Of a DNA stretch of 13,585 bases, positions 1 to 7,303 are shown one piece after another. The DNA is from an uncultured Opitutia bacterium (lineage in GTDB: Bacteria; Verrucomicrobiota; Verrucomicrobiia; Opitutales; UBA953): positions 1 to 13,585 of the forward strand of contig CAIXQT010000071.1 of the NCBI GenBank assembly GCA_903921665.1, in the 5' to 3' direction. Each line of letters starts with the position of its first letter. Position 1 is the first letter of the stretch. The position numbers and the translations under genes were made by a program. The notes under the pieces are model-generated. The model did no database searches. It was not told where the DNA came from and saw nothing but the letters and a program-made list of their open reading frames with translations.

Positions 1-547
1 CGGCGGTCCCAGCGTGAAGCCGTACCAGCCGGAAGGCTATTACGAGCCGATGCAGTTCCCGAACCGCAGCTACGTCGCGAGCAAGGACTCCGACCAATGG
101 CGCCGAGGTCTCTACATGCATTGGCAACGCATGTTCCTGCACCCGATGCTGATCAACTTCGACGCCCCTTCGCGCGACGAATGCACGGCGCTCCGCAGCT
201 ACAGCAACACCCCTCAGCAGGCGCTGACGCTGCTCAACGATCCGACTTTCGTCGAAGCCGCCCGCGCCATGGCCGCCCGTCTCCTCGCGCTGCCGGCCGG
301 CGGCGACCGGCTCGGCCAAGGCTTCCGCCTCGCGATGGGACGCGACATCAAGCCGGCCGAACGCCCGGCCCTCGAGAAGCTGATCGGCGAACAGACGACT
401 TATTATAAGGCCAATCCGGCCGAAGCCGCCAAGCTGATCAAGGTCGGCTTCAGCCAGCCGCCCGCCGGCGACCCCGCCGAACTCGCCGCCTGGACGCAGG
501 CCTGCCGCGTCCTCCTCAACTCCCACGAAGCGATCACCCGCTACTAA
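1..547 (+). CDS. DUF1553 (PSD1-type) protein, C-terminal part only
   Basis: The reading frame is open from position 2 to the TAA at 545-547, so the gene begins left of the window and about 181 residues are visible. These match the end of the DUF1553 domain of planctomycete/verrucomicrobial PSD1 proteins: GGPSVKPYQP at the start, then LYMHWQRMF, INFDAPSRDEC, SNTPQQALTLLND and FVEAARAMAARL. The same segment order occurs near the C-terminus of the complete paralogue at 4169-7303 (GGPSVKPYMP, SNTPMQALSLLNE). A GTG codon at 14 lies inside the domain and is not a start. The stop is 4 bases from the DUF1501 start at 552, the usual tight pairing. The family is predicted to be secreted and its biochemical role is unknown. 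Whether this copy carries DUF1549 or a cytochrome-like PSC1 domain cannot be seen. Confidence 0.93.
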   Translation, partial: GGPSVKPYQPEGYYEPMQFPNRSYVASKDSDQWRRGLYMHWQRMFLHPMLINFDAPSRDECTALRSYSNTPQQALTLLNDPTFVEAARAMAARLLALPAGGDRLGQGFRLAMGRDIKPAERPALEKLIGEQTTYYKANPAEAAKLIKVGFSQPPAGDPAELAAWTQACRVLLNSHEAITRY

Positions 548-551
548 GACC

Positions 552-1988
552 ATGCGCCCTTACGACCCTGTCGCCCACGCCCTGTCGATCAACCGACGGA
601 GTTTCCTCACGAAGAGCGCCTACGGCCTCGGCAGCGCGGCCTTCGCCATGCTCGCCGCCCAGCATGGCCTCGGCGGACTGCAAGCGGCTTCCTTCTCCAA
701 GGGCGTGCTGCAGAAGCCGCATATGCCGGTGAAGGCCAAGCGCGTCATCTTCCTCTGCATGGCCGGCGGCCCGCCTCACCTCGAGCTCTTCGACAACAAG
801 CCGGTCCTGAAAAACCTCCACGGGCAGGCCTTCCCGGAGTCCTTCACGAAGGGCAAGCAGATCGCCCAGCTGCAGGGCGCCGTCCTCAAGGCCCGCGGCG
901 GCTCCTTCGAATTCAAGAAGTGGGGCAAGTCGGGCATGGAACTCACCGACATCTTCCCGCACATCGGCTCGGTCGCCGACGACCTCTGCGTCGTGCGTTC
1001 GCTGAAGACGGAACAGATCAACCACGACACCGCCCACGCCTTCTTCAACACGGGCTCGATCATCAAGGGCCGCCCAAGCATGGGCTCGTGGCTGCTTTAC
1101 GGACTGGGCGCCGAATCCGAAAACCTGCCGGGCTATATCGTGCTGACCTCCGCCGGCCGCACCGGCCAGCAGCCGATCTCCTCCCGCCAGTGGTCCAGCG
1201 GCGTGCTACCCAGCAAGTACCAAGGCATCCAGTTCCAGTCCAAAGGCGAAGCCGTCCATTACATCGGCAACCCCGAAGGCGTCTGCCAGAGCACCCAACG
1301 CCAGGTCATCGACGAGATCCGTCGCCTCAACGGCCAGCTGGCCGAAGAGACGGTCGACCCCGAGATCGCCACGCGCATCGCCCAGTACGAGATGGCCTTC
1401 AAGATGCAGTCGAGCGTGCCCGAGCTGCTCGACTTCAAGAGCGAATCCGCGAAGACGATCGAAGCCTACGGCATCAAGGAAGTCGGCGACGGCTCCTTCG
1501 CCTCGAACTGCCTCATGGCCCGGCGTCTCGCCGAACGCGGCGTCCGCATGATCCAGCTTTATCACCGCGCGTGGGATCTCCACGGCAACCTCGACAACGG
1601 CATGAAGATGGGCGCCGAAGACGTCGACAAGGCCACGGGCGCCCTCATCAACGACCTCAAACAGCGCGGCATGTTGGACGACACGCTCATCCTCTGGGGC
1701 GGGGAATTCGGTCGCACGCCGATGGGTCAAGGCACCGGCCGCGACCACCACATCGCCGGCTACTCGGTCTTCCTGGCCGGCGGCGGCATCAAGGCCGGCA
1801 CGACCTACGGCGCCACCGACGAACTCGGTTACAACGCCGTCGAGAACGTCGTCGATGTCCATGACCTGCACGCCACGATGCTCGCGCTGATGGGCATCGA
1901 CCACCATCGCCTGAACGTGAAGTACCAAGGCCTCGACGTCCGCCTGACGGGCGTCGCCGGCAAGGTGGTCAAGGGCATCATGGCCTGA
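552..1988 (+). CDS. DUF1501 protein, Tat-exported (first copy)
   Basis: This 478-residue protein belongs to the DUF1501 family, which resembles the alkaline phosphatase/sulfatase superfamily; its reaction is not established. The N-terminus carries a twin-arginine signal, R15-R16 in RRSFLTK, followed by a Gly/Ala-rich hydrophobic stretch, so export in folded form is likely. The body has the family hallmarks: AGGPPHLELFDNKP (residues 71-84), WGGEFGRTP from W382, GRDHH at 396-400 and HDLHATMLALMG from H437. The Asp/His-rich C-terminal motifs look like metal ligands of the AlkP fold, which is an inference. The ATG at 552 follows the upstream stop by 4 bases without a Shine-Dalgarno, suggesting translational coupling to the DUF1553 gene. 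Its 71-78 motif (PPHxE) differs from the PSQxD of the second copy at 7300-8763. Confidence 0.94.
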   Translation: MRPYDPVAHALSINRRSFLTKSAYGLGSAAFAMLAAQHGLGGLQAASFSKGVLQKPHMPVKAKRVIFLCMAGGPPHLELFDNKPVLKNLHGQAFPESFTKGKQIAQLQGAVLKARGGSFEFKKWGKSGMELTDIFPHIGSVADDLCVVRSLKTEQINHDTAHAFFNTGSIIKGRPSMGSWLLYGLGAESENLPGYIVLTSAGRTGQQPISSRQWSSGVLPSKYQGIQFQSKGEAVHYIGNPEGVCQSTQRQVIDEIRRLNGQLAEETVDPEIATRIAQYEMAFKMQSSVPELLDFKSESAKTIEAYGIKEVGDGSFASNCLMARRLAERGVRMIQLYHRAWDLHGNLDNGMKMGAEDVDKATGALINDLKQRGMLDDTLILWGGEFGRTPMGQGTGRDHHIAGYSVFLAGGGIKAGTTYGATDELGYNAVENVVDVHDLHATMLALMGIDHHRLNVKYQGLDVRLTGVAGKVVKGIMA

Positions 1989-2005
1989 GCGGTAAACGAC
2001 ACTTT

Positions 2006-2027
2006 AACGCCGTTTAAATTCGGCGTT
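2006..2027 (+). terminator. Hairpin after first DUF1501 gene, weak terminator candidate
   Basis: AACGCCG (2006-2012) pairs with CGGCGTT (2021-2027) around the 8-base AT-rich loop TTTAAATT. It lies 18 bases past the DUF1501 stop. No proper U-tract follows, only TTAGACTTC-like sequence, so it may be a leaky terminator, an mRNA-stabilising hairpin or a chance structure. It separates the DUF1553-DUF1501 pair from the DUF1080 genes. Confidence 0.35.
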
Positions 2028-2046
2028 TAGACTTCAAGGCATGTGG

Positions 2047-2065
2047 TAGAATCATAAGGTGATCC
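2047..2065 (+). promoter_or_regulatory. Extended Shine-Dalgarno (2057-2065) with possible -10 box for DUF1080 gene
   Basis: AGGTGATCC at 2057-2065 is an exact match to the complement of the conserved 16S rRNA 3' end. Its AGG core is about 7 bases before the ATG at 2067. It fixes the start of the DUF1080 gene and is the only strong ribosome-binding site I see in the window. TAGAAT at 2047-2052 resembles a -10 box, but no good -35 box lies at the right distance, so the promoter part is weak (about 0.25) while the ribosome-binding site is well supported. Confidence 0.55.
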
Positions 2066-2066
2066 C

Positions 2067-2717
2067 ATGCCCCTCCACCGCCTCACCCTGACGGCCGCCC
2101 TGCTGGCGTCCGCCTTCGTCAATGCCTTCGCCGCCGACGCTCTCACGCCGACCGCGAAGACCGAACTCTTCAACGGCAAGGACACCGCCGGCTGGGTCGT
2201 CTACCCGGCCGAGACCTCCAAGGACACCTGGTCCATCAAGGACGGCATCCTCGCCTGCGTCGGCAAACCCAGCGGCTTCCTCCGCACGGAGAAGAGCTAC
2301 AAGCAGTATCGCTTCACGGTCGAGTGGCGCTTCACCAAGCCCGGCAACACTGGCGTGGTCGTGCACATGACGCCGCCTGACGCCATCTGGCCGAAGAGCA
2401 TCGAGTGCCAGGGGATGCATAAGAACCAAGGCGACTTCTACTTCTGGAATGGCGCGACGCTCTCCGGCGGCACCGAGCTGAAGAGCAAGGCTGGCAAGAT
2501 CCGCGGCTACCGCCTCGGCAAGCAGCTCGACGCCGAGAAGCCTGCCGGCGAGTGGAACACTTACACGACGGTCTGTGACGGCAACACGGTCACGATCCTC
2601 GTCAACGGCAAGGAAGTGAACAAGGCGACCGGCACGAATCTCTCCGAAGGCTTCATCGGCCTGCAGGTCGAAGGCGGCGCCTTCGAAGTCAAACGCTGCA
2701 CCCTCGAACCCCTCTGA
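2067..2717 (+). CDS. Secreted single-domain DUF1080 (3-keto-glycoside hydrolase-like) protein
   Basis: This is a 216-residue protein with a Sec signal peptide (hydrophobic TLTAALLASAFVNAFA, probable cleavage near residues 22-23) followed by one DUF1080 domain. Family landmarks are ELFNGKDTAGW near the mature N-terminus, GILACVGKPSGFLRTEK, RFTVEWRF, the KPAGEWNTY turn and ILVNGKEVNKA, ending in a beta-strand pattern (FIGLQVEGGAFEVKRC). The fold is a concanavalin-like beta-sandwich. Members of this family (PF06439) have been associated with cleavage of 3-keto-disaccharides and glycosides, but many remain uncharacterised, so exact activity is inferred. The ATG at 2067 is supported by the strong Shine-Dalgarno before it. 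The domain spans nearly the whole mature protein. It is followed by a larger DUF1080 gene after a 50-base C-rich spacer and is probably co-transcribed with it. Confidence 0.93.
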   Translation: MPLHRLTLTAALLASAFVNAFAADALTPTAKTELFNGKDTAGWVVYPAETSKDTWSIKDGILACVGKPSGFLRTEKSYKQYRFTVEWRFTKPGNTGVVVHMTPPDAIWPKSIECQGMHKNQGDFYFWNGATLSGGTELKSKAGKIRGYRLGKQLDAEKPAGEWNTYTTVCDGNTVTILVNGKEVNKATGTNLSEGFIGLQVEGGAFEVKRCTLEPL

Positions 2718-2720
2718 TTC

Positions 2721-2758
2721 ACCCCACCTACCCCTACCCCCACCCCTTACCCTACCCC
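2721..2758. repeat. G-free C-run tract between DUF1080 genes (G4/i-motif or rut candidate)
   Basis: The plus strand has no G from just after the upstream stop to 2764. It contains C-runs at 2722-2725, 2731-2734, 2737-2741, 2743-2746, 2750-2752 and 2755-2758, spaced by one to five bases with a loose CCCCTA periodicity. The minus strand therefore satisfies the four-G-run rule for a G-quadruplex. As RNA, the plus strand is C-rich and G-poor, as Rho-loading sites are. Which of these matters, if any, is inference. Confidence 0.6.
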
Positions 2759-2767
2759 TCTTTAGTC

Positions 2768-4063
2768 ATGCGTCTCCTTACTACCCTCCTCGCCGTCGCG
2801 GCTTCCGGTCTTTTCGCGGATTCCCCGCCCGCCGGTTTCACCTCGCTCTTCAACGGCAAGGACCTTGCCGGCTGGCATGGCTACAACCCGCACGCGGTGA
2901 CGAAGCTCTCGGGCGAGAAAAAAGAGGCCGCGCTCAAGAAGATGCGCGATGAATTCCCGCAGCACTGGACCGTCAAGGACGGCGAAATCGTCAACCCCGG
3001 CACGGGTGCCTACGCCACGACCGACAAGGAATACGGCGACATCGAACTGGTGCTCGAATACAACATGGCGCCGAAAGGAGACTCCGGCGTCTACCTTCGC
3101 GCCTGCCCTCAGGTCCAGATCTGGGACCCGACCGATGAGAAGGCCTTCAAGCACGGCGCCCAGCTCGGCTCCGGAGCCCTTTGGAACAACTCCCCCGGCA
3201 AGCCCGGCAAGGACCCGCTGGTGCTCGCCGATAAGCCGGCCGGCGAATGGAACACGATGCGCATCCTGATGGTCGGTTCCCGCGTCAGCATCTGGCTCAA
3301 CGGCAAGCAGACCGTCGACCATGCCATCCTTGAGAACTACTACGACCGCAAGGCGGCCATCCCGGCCAAGGGCCCGATCTGCCTCCAGACGCACGGCGCC
3401 CAGATCAAGTGGCGCAATATCGCGGTCCGCGAAATCGGCGGCGCCGAAGCCAACCGGATCCTGGCATCCCACGGCAACAAGGGCTTCAATTCCATCTTCG
3501 ACGGCAAGGACCTGTCCGATTGGCGCGGCGCCCTCGATGAATACGAGATCATCGACGGCGCGATCTTCTGCAAACCGAAGAAGGGCGGCAATCTCTACTA
3601 CAAGGAAGACCTGAAGGACTTCTCCGTGCGCACCGAGATCAAGATCCCTGTCGGCGGCAACAACGGCTTCTGCATCCGCTTCCCCGGAAAAGGCAACACG
3701 GCCTACGTCGGCATGTGCGAACTCCAGGTGCTCGACGACAACTACGACAAGGTGAAGGGCAAGCTCGACCCCCGCCAGGTCCACGGCTCGGCCTACGGGA
3801 TGGTCGCCGCCCAGCGCGGATACCAGCGCGAAATCGGCGAATGGAACTTCCAGGAAACCACCGTCGTGGGTTCGACCATCAAGGTGGAACTGAACGGCTA
3901 TGTGATCCTTGACGCCGACCTGTCCAAGGTCGACATGACCACGGTGATGGGCAAGAGCGCCCATCCGGGCAAGGACAACACCCACGGCTACTTCGGCTTC
4001 GCCGGACACAGCGACCCGGTCGGCTTCCGCAACCTCTCGCTCAAGGTCATCGAGTCTAAATAA
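2768..4063 (+). CDS. Secreted tandem DUF1080 protein (two domains)
   Basis: This 431-residue protein has a short Sec signal (LLTTLLAVAASGLFA, cleavage about residue 17) followed by two DUF1080 domains. Domain 1 covers about residues 22-226 (SLFNGKDLAGWHG, YNMAPKGDSGVYLRA, KPAGEWNTMRI, IWLNGKQTVDHA, KWRNIAVREI). Domain 2 covers about 238-430 (GFNSIFDGKDLSDWRG from residue 239, EYEIIDGAIFCK, GGNNGFCIRFPG, REIGEWNFQE, GYFGFAGHSDPVGFRNL). The domains share the FNGKDL/FDGKDL and GEWN signatures but little else, so the duplication is old. The role is probably polysaccharide or 3-keto-glycoside processing outside the cytoplasm; which domain is catalytic and which binding is unknown. The ATG follows a pyrimidine-rich leader without a Shine-Dalgarno. 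The gene ends 20 bases before a strong terminator, so it closes the first operon. The preceding single-domain gene shares KPAGEWNT with domain 1. Confidence 0.93.
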   Translation: MRLLTTLLAVAASGLFADSPPAGFTSLFNGKDLAGWHGYNPHAVTKLSGEKKEAALKKMRDEFPQHWTVKDGEIVNPGTGAYATTDKEYGDIELVLEYNMAPKGDSGVYLRACPQVQIWDPTDEKAFKHGAQLGSGALWNNSPGKPGKDPLVLADKPAGEWNTMRILMVGSRVSIWLNGKQTVDHAILENYYDRKAAIPAKGPICLQTHGAQIKWRNIAVREIGGAEANRILASHGNKGFNSIFDGKDLSDWRGALDEYEIIDGAIFCKPKKGGNLYYKEDLKDFSVRTEIKIPVGGNNGFCIRFPGKGNTAYVGMCELQVLDDNYDKVKGKLDPRQVHGSAYGMVAAQRGYQREIGEWNFQETTVVGSTIKVELNGYVILDADLSKVDMTTVMGKSAHPGKDNTHGYFGFAGHSDPVGFRNLSLKVIESK

Positions 4064-4083
4064 GCGGCCACCAGCCGGCTTTC

Positions 4084-4109
4084 AAAACCCCTCGTTCGAG
4101 GGGTTTTTT
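4084..4109 (+). terminator. Strong rho-independent terminator closing the DUF1080 operon
   Basis: AAAACCCCTC (4084-4093) pairs perfectly with GAGGGGTTTT (4098-4107) around the loop GTTC, and the T-run continues to 4109. Ten base pairs, a tetraloop and a T-tract form a textbook intrinsic terminator. It separates the first operon from the PSC1-DUF1549-DUF1553 gene at 4169, which therefore probably has its own promoter. Confidence 0.9.
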
Positions 4110-4121
4110 ATTAACTGCTAA

Positions 4122-4150
4122 TTGCTATGCTCCACCGAGGGTCTTAATTA
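4122..4150 (+). promoter_or_regulatory. Possible promoter for the PSD1-DUF1501 pair
   Basis: This is the AT-rich patch between the terminator and the ATG at 4169. TTGCTA (4122-4127) and TTAATT/TAATTA (4144-4150) lie 16-17 bases apart and could serve as -35/-10 boxes, but both match the sigma-70 consensus poorly. A promoter is expected here from the preceding terminator, but the precise boxes are uncertain. No Shine-Dalgarno precedes 4169. Confidence 0.25.
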
Positions 4151-4168
4151 TCCCCCATCGCAAGCCCC

Positions 4169-7100
4169 ATGCGTCTTCCCCACCCCCTGCTCACCCTCGC
4201 CGGCGCCCTGCTTTTTGCGTCATCGGCTTCTGCCGAACGCGTCCAGTTCAACCGCGACATCCGTCCGATCTTCTCTGATACCTGCTACGCCTGCCACGGA
4301 CCCGACGAGAATAAAGTAAAGGGCAAGCTGCGCCTGGACTCCCTCGATGCCGCGCGCAAGGGCGGCAAATCCGGCGAACCAGCCATCACGCCCGGACATC
4401 CGGAAAAGAGCGAAGTCCTCAAGCGCCTGCTGACGACCGACGCCGACGACCACATGCCTCCGGCGGAGTTTCACAAGGTGCTCAGCAAGGCCCAGATCGC
4501 CCTCGTCGAACAGTGGATCAAAGAAGGCGCCGAATACCAAGGACACTGGGCCTTCCAGACGCCGGTCAAACCAGCCGTCCCGAAGATTCCTGCTGGCGGC
4601 AACGCGATCGATGCCTTCCTCGCCCAAGGACTCGCGGCCAAGGGCCTCAAGCCCAACGGCGAGGCGCCGAAGGCTACCCTGCTCCGCCGCGCCGCGCTCG
4701 ACCTGACCGGCCTGCCCCCTTCCGACGCCGACCTGCAGGCCTTCCTGGCGGACACCGCGCCCGACGCCTGGTCCAAGGCCATCGACCGGCTGCTGGCCTC
4801 GCCGCACTACGGCGAGAACATGGCGATGCAGTGGCTCGACTTCGCCCGCTACGCCGACTCCAACGGCTTCCAGAGCGATACGCAGCGGACGATGTGGCCG
4901 TATCGCGACTGGGTGATCAAGGCCTTCAACGACAACAAGCCTTTCGACGCCTTCACGGTCGAGCAGCTCGCCGGCGACCTGCTCCCGAACGCCCATCGCG
5001 ACCAGATCGTGGCCACGGCCTTCCATCGCAACCACCGCCTGAACGGCGAGGGAGGCCGCATCGTGGAGGAATGGTTCGCCGAAAACGTCATCGACCGCAT
5101 CGAGACCACGGGCTCCACCTGGATGGGCCTCACGATGAACTGCTGCCGCTGCCACGACCATAAGTACGACCCGATCTCGCAGAAGGAGTTCTACCAGTTC
5201 TTCGCCTACTTCAATTCGAACGACGAATCCGGCGTGCTCGGTGATTTCGGCGGAGCGGGCACGACGCGGCGCGGAGGCAACACGCCCCCGCTTCTCTCCC
5301 TGCCGACCGAGGAGCAACAGAAGAAGCTCGACGAGACGATGGCCGCCCTCACCGCCGCGGAAGCCGCCCTCAAGGCGATCCCGACCGCGCAGCCCGAACT
5401 CTTCACGAAGTGGCTCGAACGTCAGCGAGCGGCCTTCTCGAAGGAAGGCGTAGCCTGGCAGGCCTTGCCGGATGAAAAAGTGTCCGCCAAGGAGAATGCC
5501 GAATTCAAGCGACTCGAAGACGGCTCATGGCTCGTCTCCGGCGGCACCGCCGCCAAGGAAACCTACGTGGTCGAAGCCACGCTTGCGCCGGGGCTCCTGA
5601 CCGCCGTGCGCCTCGAGGCCCTGCCCGATGACTCGCTGCCGAACAAGAGCCTCGGGCGTGCCTTCAACGGCAACTTCGTACTCAGCGCCTTCGAGATCCG
5701 CCTGAAGACCTCCGACGGAAAGTCGACCGCCCTCCCGCTGGTGAAGGCCGAAGCGGATTACGACCAGCCGGGTTGGAGCATCGCCAAGCTCGCCCCGGCT
5801 ACGATGACGAAGGGCAAGCCGAAGAAACCCGATAGCGATAAGGCCGGCTGGGCCATCGGCGGCAACCTGCCCGAGAATCGTGTTCCGCGAAAAGCGATCT
5901 TCACGATCGCGCCGACGACCGTTCCCGCCGGCGCCAAGCTGGTGCTGGTGATGCGACATGACTCGTTCGCCAACCATAGCATCGGTCGCTTCCGCCTGAA
6001 CGTTTCCGGTCAGGATCCTAAGCTGCTCTCGCTGAAGACCGACCCCGCCGCCGAAGCCGCCCGCCGCCTGCTGGCCAAGCCGGCCGACCAGTTGACCAAG
6101 GCCGACCAGAAGGCGCTCGAGAAACTCTTCGCCGACAGCCCCGAACACCCGCGCGCGCAGGCCACCGCCAAGGTCGCCGCCGCCAAGCTGGCCCACGACG
6201 CCGCCTTATCCGCGCCGGTGAACGTGATGGTGATGAAGGAACTGCCCAAGCCCCGCGACGCGTTCGTGCTGCTCCGCGGCGAATACGACAAGATCGGGCC
6301 GAAGGTCGAACGCGCCCTCTTCAAGGCCCTGCCCCCGATGCCGGCCGGCGAACCCAACAACCGGCTCGGCTTCGCCCGCTGGCTCGTCAGCGGCACTCAC
6401 CCGCTCACGGGACGTATCTGGGTCAACCGCGCCTGGGAACGTTTCTTCGGTATCGGCATCGTGAAGACTTCCGAGAACTTCGGCTCCCAAGCCGAATGGC
6501 CGAGCAACCCAGAGTTGCTCGACTGGCTCGCGGTCGAATTCGTCGATCGCCAGTGGGACATGAAGGCGATGCAGAAGCTGATCATGACCAGCGCCGCCTA
6601 TCGCCGGAGCGCGGCGGTGACGACCGAGATGCTCGAGAAGGACCCCGATAACCGCCTGCTCGCCCGCGGCCCCCGCTTCCGCCTGCCTGCCGAAGTCATC
6701 CGCGACCAAGCCCTCTGGACGGCCGGCCTGCTCGTCGATAAGCAAGGCGGACCCAGCGTGAAGCCATATATGCCCGAGGCGGTCTGGGACGAGACCAGCG
6801 TCTACGGCGACATGCGCAACTACAAGGCCGACACGGGCGAGGGCCTCTGGCGCCGCTCGCTCTATACGATCTGGAAGCGTACCGCGGCTCCGCCGACGAT
6901 GCTGCTCTTCGATTCCGCCGGACGTGAAGTCTGCACGGTGAAGCGCTCCCGTTCCAACACGCCGATGCAGGCGCTCTCGCTGCTCAATGAGGTCACCTTC
7001 GTCGAAGCCGCCCGCAAGCTGGCCGAACAATCCCTGCGTCAACCTGGCGACGACTCCGCCAAACTCGCCTGGACCTTCCGCAAGGTTGTCCGCCGCGATG

Positions 7101-7303
7101 CCACGCCCGCGGAACTCGCCGTGCTACGCAAGGGGCTCGCCAAGCGCCTCGCGACGTATTCGGCCGACGCCACCCTCGCGCCCAAGCTGCTCGCCCAAGG
7201 CCTGAGCCCGGCCGCCGCCGACCTTGACCGCAACCAGCTGGCTGCTTGGACGGCCACGGCCAACATCCTCCTCAATCTCGACGAAACCGTCACCCGCGAA
7301 TGA
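4169..7303 (+). CDS. PSC1-DUF1549-DUF1553 secreted cytochrome-like protein
   Basis: This 1044-residue protein has a full-length PSD1 architecture. A Sec signal peptide (about residues 1-22, ending ASSASA) is followed by a planctomycete cytochrome-c-like PSC1 domain (about 24-118) with haem motif C39-Y-A-C42-H43 after FNRDIRPIF. DUF1549 (about 140-350) includes RRAALDLTGLPPSDADLQAF and SPHYGENMAMQWLDFARYAD, and ends with a second CxxCH, C325-C-R-C328-H329, in CCRCHDHKYDPIS. A middle region (about 370-700) has an Ala/Lys-rich helical part and a beta-rich segment (LTAVRLEALPDDSLPN, GNFVLSAFEIRL) resembling a carbohydrate-binding sandwich. DUF1553 (about 730-1040) has NRLGFARWLVSG, IWVNRAWERFFG and SNTPMQALSLLNE. 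The function is unknown; redox activity or polysaccharide handling in the periplasm is inferred. The ATG at 4169 starts the signal peptide. The TGA overlaps the next ATG by four bases (ATGA), so the DUF1501 partner is probably translationally coupled. Confidence 0.95.
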   Translation: MRLPHPLLTLAGALLFASSASAERVQFNRDIRPIFSDTCYACHGPDENKVKGKLRLDSLDAARKGGKSGEPAITPGHPEKSEVLKRLLTTDADDHMPPAEFHKVLSKAQIALVEQWIKEGAEYQGHWAFQTPVKPAVPKIPAGGNAIDAFLAQGLAAKGLKPNGEAPKATLLRRAALDLTGLPPSDADLQAFLADTAPDAWSKAIDRLLASPHYGENMAMQWLDFARYADSNGFQSDTQRTMWPYRDWVIKAFNDNKPFDAFTVEQLAGDLLPNAHRDQIVATAFHRNHRLNGEGGRIVEEWFAENVIDRIETTGSTWMGLTMNCCRCHDHKYDPISQKEFYQFFAYFNSNDESGVLGDFGGAGTTRRGGNTPPLLSLPTEEQQKKLDETMAALTAAEAALKAIPTAQPELFTKWLERQRAAFSKEGVAWQALPDEKVSAKENAEFKRLEDGSWLVSGGTAAKETYVVEATLAPGLLTAVRLEALPDDSLPNKSLGRAFNGNFVLSAFEIRLKTSDGKSTALPLVKAEADYDQPGWSIAKLAPATMTKGKPKKPDSDKAGWAIGGNLPENRVPRKAIFTIAPTTVPAGAKLVLVMRHDSFANHSIGRFRLNVSGQDPKLLSLKTDPAAEAARRLLAKPADQLTKADQKALEKLFADSPEHPRAQATAKVAAAKLAHDAALSAPVNVMVMKELPKPRDAFVLLRGEYDKIGPKVERALFKALPPMPAGEPNNRLGFARWLVSGTHPLTGRIWVNRAWERFFGIGIVKTSENFGSQAEWPSNPELLDWLAVEFVDRQWDMKAMQKLIMTSAAYRRSAAVTTEMLEKDPDNRLLARGPRFRLPAEVIRDQALWTAGLLVDKQGGPSVKPYMPEAVWDETSVYGDMRNYKADTGEGLWRRSLYTIWKRTAAPPTMLLFDSAGREVCTVKRSRSNTPMQALSLLNEVTFVEAARKLAEQSLRQPGDDSAKLAWTFRKVVRRDATPAELAVLRKGLAKRLATYSADATLAPKLLAQGLSPAAADLDRNQLAAWTATANILLNLDETVTRE

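Noticed and set aside
14..16. GTG as start of the first DUF1553 gene
   Set aside because: The frame is open to the window edge and the preceding residues (GGPS) are conserved with the paralogue, so the gene starts further left.
2762..4009. 415-codon open frame on the minus strand
   Set aside because: It is a mirror of the tandem DUF1080 gene. Its Val/Ala/Asp/Leu-rich composition without motifs is typical of antisense frames in GC-rich coding DNA.
4220..5317. 365-codon minus-strand frame opposite the PSD1 gene
   Set aside because: Antisense shadow of the PSC1/DUF1549 region; no recognisable domain, start signal or conserved motif.
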